From contig NC_086254.1 in NCBI RefSeq assembly GCF_021018805.1, positions 22,805,300 through 22,869,299 on the forward strand: 64,000 bases of DNA. Reading direction: 5' to 3'. Numbering within the stretch: position 1 is the first letter of the stretch; every line of letters starts with the position of its first letter. This document shows, piece after piece, positions 58,861 to 64,000 of the stretch. Below the pieces are notes generated by a model that ran no database searches, was not told the DNA's origin, and was given only the letters and a program-made list of their open reading frames with translations. The translations under genes and the position numbers were made by a program. The stretch is from Prinia subflava. Lineage: Eukaryota > Chordata > Aves > Passeriformes > Cisticolidae.

Positions 58861-61800
58861 CTGCAACTGGAATGAGACACACAGAGTCAGACAAGCACAG
58901 CATTTTACTGACTCAGTCACATCTTGTTCTTGTTTTACGAGTTCACTTGTTCATCTGCCTCTAACTTAGGTATTTACAACCACATGAGATCTACCCAGTC
59001 TCAAACATATGGTCAGGCAATTAGGAAAAAGAGGCTAGCAAGACACCATTTGGACAGTACAATCTTCATTAAATCTGTATTTGTGTTTAGCCCGTCTCCT
59101 ACAGAACAGAAATACCTCCCCTAGTGGGTGCCTTTTGCTTGGCTGACCCCTCATCTCTGCAGTCCTTCCCTGCACCTTTCATTTTCAAAAAGGGAGAAGA
59201 AATAAAAAGCTCTTTTCATATTATAAATCAGCCCCCACTGTTGAATCCATTATCCAGTTGGCCCAAACTCTCAAATGCAGCAGGAGACATTTCATTCTTT
59301 ATCTATGGCCTTATTACACTGAAGACAGCTTACTTCATAAGCAGTAAATTCTGCATTTGTTGTTGTCTCAGACCACACATGCAGGCTATAGCAAGACCCG
59401 GTGGGACACAATAGCGTTTAGATCTGCTCCTAGCAGCTGAAAGGGCAAGCAGCTTGTTCAGGGGAAGATATCCAAACAACACTTCTCTTTGCAACAGCTC
59501 AAATGCCATTCTCACTGAGGTAATGCCCCCATTAGCCTGCCTGGCCTCCAGCTGCTGCATCTTCAGTGAAATAACTGCAGGAACAGCAGCACTAAGTGAG
59601 GCAAAATACTGACAGTTCAATAGATGATGTCAGCTGGTAAAGGCAAGAAGGGAGGGTGCCTGGAGCAGTGCATTACACTACAGCAATCGGGAAAATGCCT
59701 AAGTACCAGCAATCTTGTTCCAGTCGGAGTGTGCTCACTCTGTGCTCGTGGAGGATGAGATACAACACAAGAGCAAGAGCTGTGCTGAGGTGCACACTGG
59801 GGACACTGGGTGTGTGTCTGTCCCTGGCTCAGAGGGCACAGCCCCCCAAAGAACCGCTCAGCACCCCCCAGCCCCAGCACTGCCCTCACTGAACACGCCA
59901 AGGGCCTGGCACGGGGGCTCAGAGGTGGTAAAGGATGTTGATGCTCCCTCATCAGGGCTGGGAGAGCGAGAGGAGATGGACAGCCCTGAGCGTGGGTGAA
60001 GTGTTGACCACAGTCAGGAAAAGCACAATAACCCCAGCTCAGGCATAGAACTGCCAGCGGTGGATCCAGCACTGCCCAGAAGCCAGCTCAGGGCAGCAGC
60101 AGGGCAGTCCTGACCCACACACAGGAGCTCTCCCTGGCTCATGGAGAGAGGGGCAGGGATGGGCCTGTCCAGGGGTTATCCCTGAGGAGGAGGTGAAGCT
60201 CCAGGGGGAGGGGAAGCTCCAGGGGGAGGGGAAGCTCCAGGGGGAGGGGAAGCTCCAGGGGGAGGGGAAGCTCCAGGGGGAGGGGAAGCTCCAGGGGGAG
60301 GGGAAGCTCCAGGGGGAGGGGAAGCTCAGAGAACACAGGGGGAGGCTGAAGGACACCAGCTGCAGGACTTGCTCAGAACACTGGGGTTTTTTGGTTTACA
60401 AGCAGACTGCAAAGTAAGGAGGAAGGAAGGCAGCCCAGCACGAAGGGAGCCCAAAGGTGCACAAAATGACTCCAAGCAGTATCCAAGTGAACACTGCACT
60501 GCCACACACATTTGCTGGAAATGCAGCTCTGCCCCATTTCCCCACACTTGTGATCCTCTGTGTGGGAACTTCACAGCTACAGCGGGGCCCTCAAACCCCA
60601 GAGCAGGACATGGGGCTGGACAAGCCCCACACACCATGGACACAGGTCCTGCTCGTGTCTGCTCAGAAGCCAGGGAGTGTGTAGGGTTTGTGGCCTGGGA
60701 AAGGCCCCTCTCCACTGCTCCAGTCACACTGGAGACAACCTGCAAGCTCTGCACTTGTGGGTGACTCTCAAACCACTTCCCGTGGCCAGGCTGCTCCCGG
60801 GGCCACGGAAGGAGGAAGCACCACAAGAGCTTTGAGAGACAAAACTGCTGGGTGTATTTACCATTAAAAGTTGTACTTCACCAAAATTTTATGAGTGAGC
60901 ATAAGCTTGGCTTTGCATAGACAGAATTATCAAATTGTAACCTGGAAGTCTTACATCAAAGTATACAAAGTTTCCTATTGACTGTGAAAATTCAGTTAGA
61001 GTCTCTGGAGAGAAAGAAACCATGATAAGATGTTATTAAATAACCTGATGCTATTGTGTAACGTCACTGAGAAGTAGAGTCGTGTTTACTCAGTGACTGT
61101 ATGAACTGGTTGAACAGCACTAAAGGGTTGGCGTGGCCAACTTCACACAGAAAAAGATCTTGTTGTCTAAACAGCAATATGCCAAAGTACCAGTTGTTTG
61201 TCACTCATATGCTTATGAAAATAAAATGCCTTAGTCACCTGCAGTTCCCACTTAGTGACTTTCAGTACAGGGAAGGCAGAAGTCTGATATTATGACAAGT
61301 TATGAGGCTAAGATAATAATCCCTGGACATTTCAATAAGTATAGACTGTAACAGCTTGGAAGCAAAAAAAGAAGAGTTCATAATTTTGGCTAATAAAGCT
61401 AAGAAACATTCAGTCAGAGCTGGACCTGGGAGTGCCCACAAGCAGGGCGGGGACAGCAGAGGTGTCACCATGTCCAGCAGCTCTATCCCACTGTCACCAG
61501 GGCTTCCAACAAGTCCTGTCCGTGGTGCCCTGGGGCCAGGAACAGCCAGGGCTGCCACAGCAGCCCCCCGGCAAGCCTGGCACGTCTCCCTGGGGCTCCT
61601 CCCTGCTCCATGTCCTGCCTCCAGCAATGCCTCCCGAGCAGGGCGCAGCTCTCCAGCCTCGGGGAGCAGCCACAGCAGCTCTGACAGGGAGAGGGGCCCC
61701 CAAGGAATCAGGGTCCCGTCTCCTCCAGGGATGAACAGCAGCAGACCTCAAACAAATACTTGTCTACAAAAGCACAGCTTGGCTCAGAATCACCGCCTGA

Positions 61801-64000
61801 TTGATGTAATCCTCCAGGCAAACTCTGCTGCAACTTTAAGAGAGCCCCTGACAACTGGGCAGGCAGACAGAGCTGCCTTTGTCCCCTGTGCAGCCGTGGG
61901 GACACGGATGGGCCGTGCCACCAGCGGCCCCGCAGCGCCAGGGCAGCAGCCTGGGCAGGGCCTGCCCCACAGCAGCTGCCGAGGGTCCATGCCCAGCCCC
62001 AGTGACACCAAGCACAGGTGATGGTGCCAGCATCACCTGCTGAGTGCAAACCAGCAGTAACTGTGCCAGCTCCCTTCGCTCCCAGGAGCAGCACCCCCTC
62101 CTCCTCCTGGTGCCCCAGGGGAGCCCAGGCGGGTTCTGCCCAGGGACCCGCAGCAGACACCACACCACAGGCAGCTCTGCAGAGGGGAACAGAACCAAAG
62201 CTCTTTAACCACAACCTGCCCAGTTTCCTCTCTAGGAAATGGAAACACAAAGTTACTCACAGCTACCAAGTAACTGAAGGTTACTTCAGCGGGTGAGACA
62301 GCAGGTGACACAGAACCCACTGACTTGGACCAGCACTGAAGTTAAGGATCATTTCCCTTTGCTAGCTGAGGCTTCTGGTGTAATTTCAAGAACCTTTTCA
62401 AACAAAATTTCACATGGAAACTCATTCCAATGCACATAACAAATCCACGATGAAGTGCTGTCCTTGGAGCTGTGAGGCAGCAGGGTGTGCACACCTGACC
62501 CCCTGCCCAGCACCCCCTGCAGTCGGCACTGACGTGTCTGGAGTGCTTTTTCTCCAACGTGTGCCACAGCTTCCGTGTGTTACACACTCAGCGTCTGGCT
62601 CTGCAATGCAGCTGACCAAGAGCAGCCCTGCAGAGCTGCCGGGGCTTGAAACAAAGAGGTTCTGGGCCTTGATGCGATCCATTTTCTATTCTGAAGCTGC
62701 ACTAAGTGATTTCTTCCTGTGTGCTCTCTCTGGCTAACCCACAACCTCTGCAATAATGAAACATGTACCTCAAATGGGTTAAAAAAATCAGTTGCCCATC
62801 TTTCGAAAGAGCACTAATTAATTGTAACTTGTATCACGTCACAAGATGTTCCTAAAGATATCTGCCCTATGTAGGGCAGTTCTTAGGAATATAAACAGGT
62901 TACAACACAAGGTAAACTTCTTTTTTTGTAGACTGCAATGAACAGTCCCTGTCACGAACAAATGTGGCTGCAGATAACAGTCAAATGTCTGAAAAAAGTC
63001 AAACAACTTGGACAGAAGGGGTTTAAAACCCTTTACAAAAACAGGAGGAAGGAGAGGAAAATGAAAACCAAGATTCATGCTGTAACTTGCCAAACTTTTT
63101 ATCTAGATGCTATTAATATATGAACTATATACTCATGTATATTGAATATGCTGGACACCACAAGCTCACCTTTCAAGCCCAATATTACACATCTTGGTGA
63201 GGCTTTTCTGCTTACCACACAATAACCCCTTTGCCAGCCTTGTCCCTGGCACCAGCAACCTTCACTGACAGTGGCAGAGGCTGCTGTGGTTCTGTGGCAC
63301 CGCTGGGATGCTGCAGTGGGAAAAACGGGGGTGTCCAACCTCCCTCACAGCCCCGTTCCCAGCCAGGCTGCCTGACTCCACCGGGTGCTTGTGTGCATGC
63401 AAATAAAACACCACACTCAGATCTGCACAGCGCTCAGCCTGCAGGAAGAGAACAGCTCCATGGCTGCCCAGCAGCTGAGGCTGTCCAGAACAGGGCATGG
63501 CTGCAGTTAGCACAACCACAGCAGAAATCCATGCTCTGCCCATCTTTTTCTGTGGTTTTTTTTTTTTGAATGGTGAGGAGGGGAAGAAAATTGTCTCATC
63601 TCTGCTAAACCAGCCTGGAACACAAGAGAGTCCCGTGGCTCCCCCTGCCCAGCAAGCTCATCTTCAGTCAGCAGGACACGACCCAGGCCAGGAGCTGCTC
63701 TGAACCAGGGCCAGGGAGGTGTCCCCGGGACCCTGAGTGACTCAGCACGGCCAGCACCCGCCTCCCACACTGCCACAGCACTCAGGGAGGCTGTGAGAGC
63801 TGGGAACGACTGCCTGACTGCCACAGCACGAGCAGACCTCCCCTGTCTCCAACAGAACATCCTCCAAGAACCCCCAGGTTAAGGTATTTATAGTATCACC
63901 CTTTAAAGGCACAATGAAAGAAGCTGTGACACGGTCTTTAATTACAGACACAGGGTTTAGGCTCAGTGAAATGATGCAGAATGTTCAAACGACTTCATTT
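58861..64000 (-). other. PEDS1: PEDS1 upstream intron (runs off the window)
   Basis: I looked on the minus strand for the exon carrying the first membrane segment (human WCSVILCFSLIAHNLVHLL) and the N-terminal exon and did not find either. This stretch is therefore most likely one intron. It contains the 18-bp array at 60195-60327 and a short T run near 63560. Confidence 0.6.
60195..60327. repeat. 18-bp minisatellite
   Basis: Seven near-perfect copies of gaagctccagggggaggg plus a partial copy. Because 18 is a multiple of three, it leaves long open frames on both strands that are not genes. It lies in the PEDS1 upstream intron. Confidence 0.97.

Noticed and set aside
58861..64000. PEDS1 exons 1-2 and CEBPB expected by synteny
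   Set aside because: Neither the first PEDS1 membrane exon nor a CEBPB bZIP frame could be found. They are likely beyond 64000.

Overview
This window looks like nuclear DNA of a bird (amniote at least). It contains intron-split genes with vertebrate splice signals, short introns, many GC-rich minisatellites and almost no recognisable interspersed repeats. Two protein-coding genes can be read with certainty, both on the minus strand: UBE2V1 (complete, four coding exons, 40138-51777, 147 residues) and the 3' part of PEDS1, also called TMEM189 or Kua (four coding exons, 55624-58860, about 187 C-terminal residues of roughly 270). The upstream PEDS1 exons should lie beyond 64000. I reconstructed each exon from the bases, and the splice phases and lengths close exactly.

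The order PEDS1 then UBE2V1, head to tail, matches human 20q13, where the neighbours are SNAI1 (beyond the UBE2V1 3' side) and CEBPB (beyond the PEDS1 5' side). On that basis the window is probably from the chicken chromosome 20 equivalent, and bases 1 to about 38500 would be the SNAI1-UBE2V1 intergenic interval. Neither SNAI1 nor CEBPB is inside the window.

Layout. 1-38500: GC-rich, gene-poor DNA. Its many long open frames look like composition artefacts. It holds orphan CpG-rich blocks, isolated AT-rich islands with GATA, AP-1 and C/EBP-like motifs (candidate enhancers), and several minisatellites. 38500-40137: UBE2V1 3'UTR. 40138-51777: UBE2V1 coding exons and introns. 51290-52030: CpG-island promoter with a perfect CRE, GC box and TISU/YY1 element at the start codon. 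52030-54830: spacer with two tandem arrays. 54830-58860: PEDS1 3'UTR and exons. 58861-64000: PEDS1 upstream intron with one 18-bp array.

The two proteins work in different processes. UBE2V1 is the inactive E2 variant that partners UBE2N to build K63-linked ubiquitin chains. PEDS1 is the ER desaturase that makes the vinyl-ether bond of plasmalogens. Their link is genomic: the donor phase of the penultimate PEDS1 exon matches the acceptor phase of UBE2V1 exon 2, so the Kua-UEV read-through fusion known from human would be in frame here. I found no convincing novel system. The best leads are the fusion-competent architecture, the start-codon promoter element, candidate enhancers in the intergenic part, and a dense G-rich 9-bp array with quadruplex potential.
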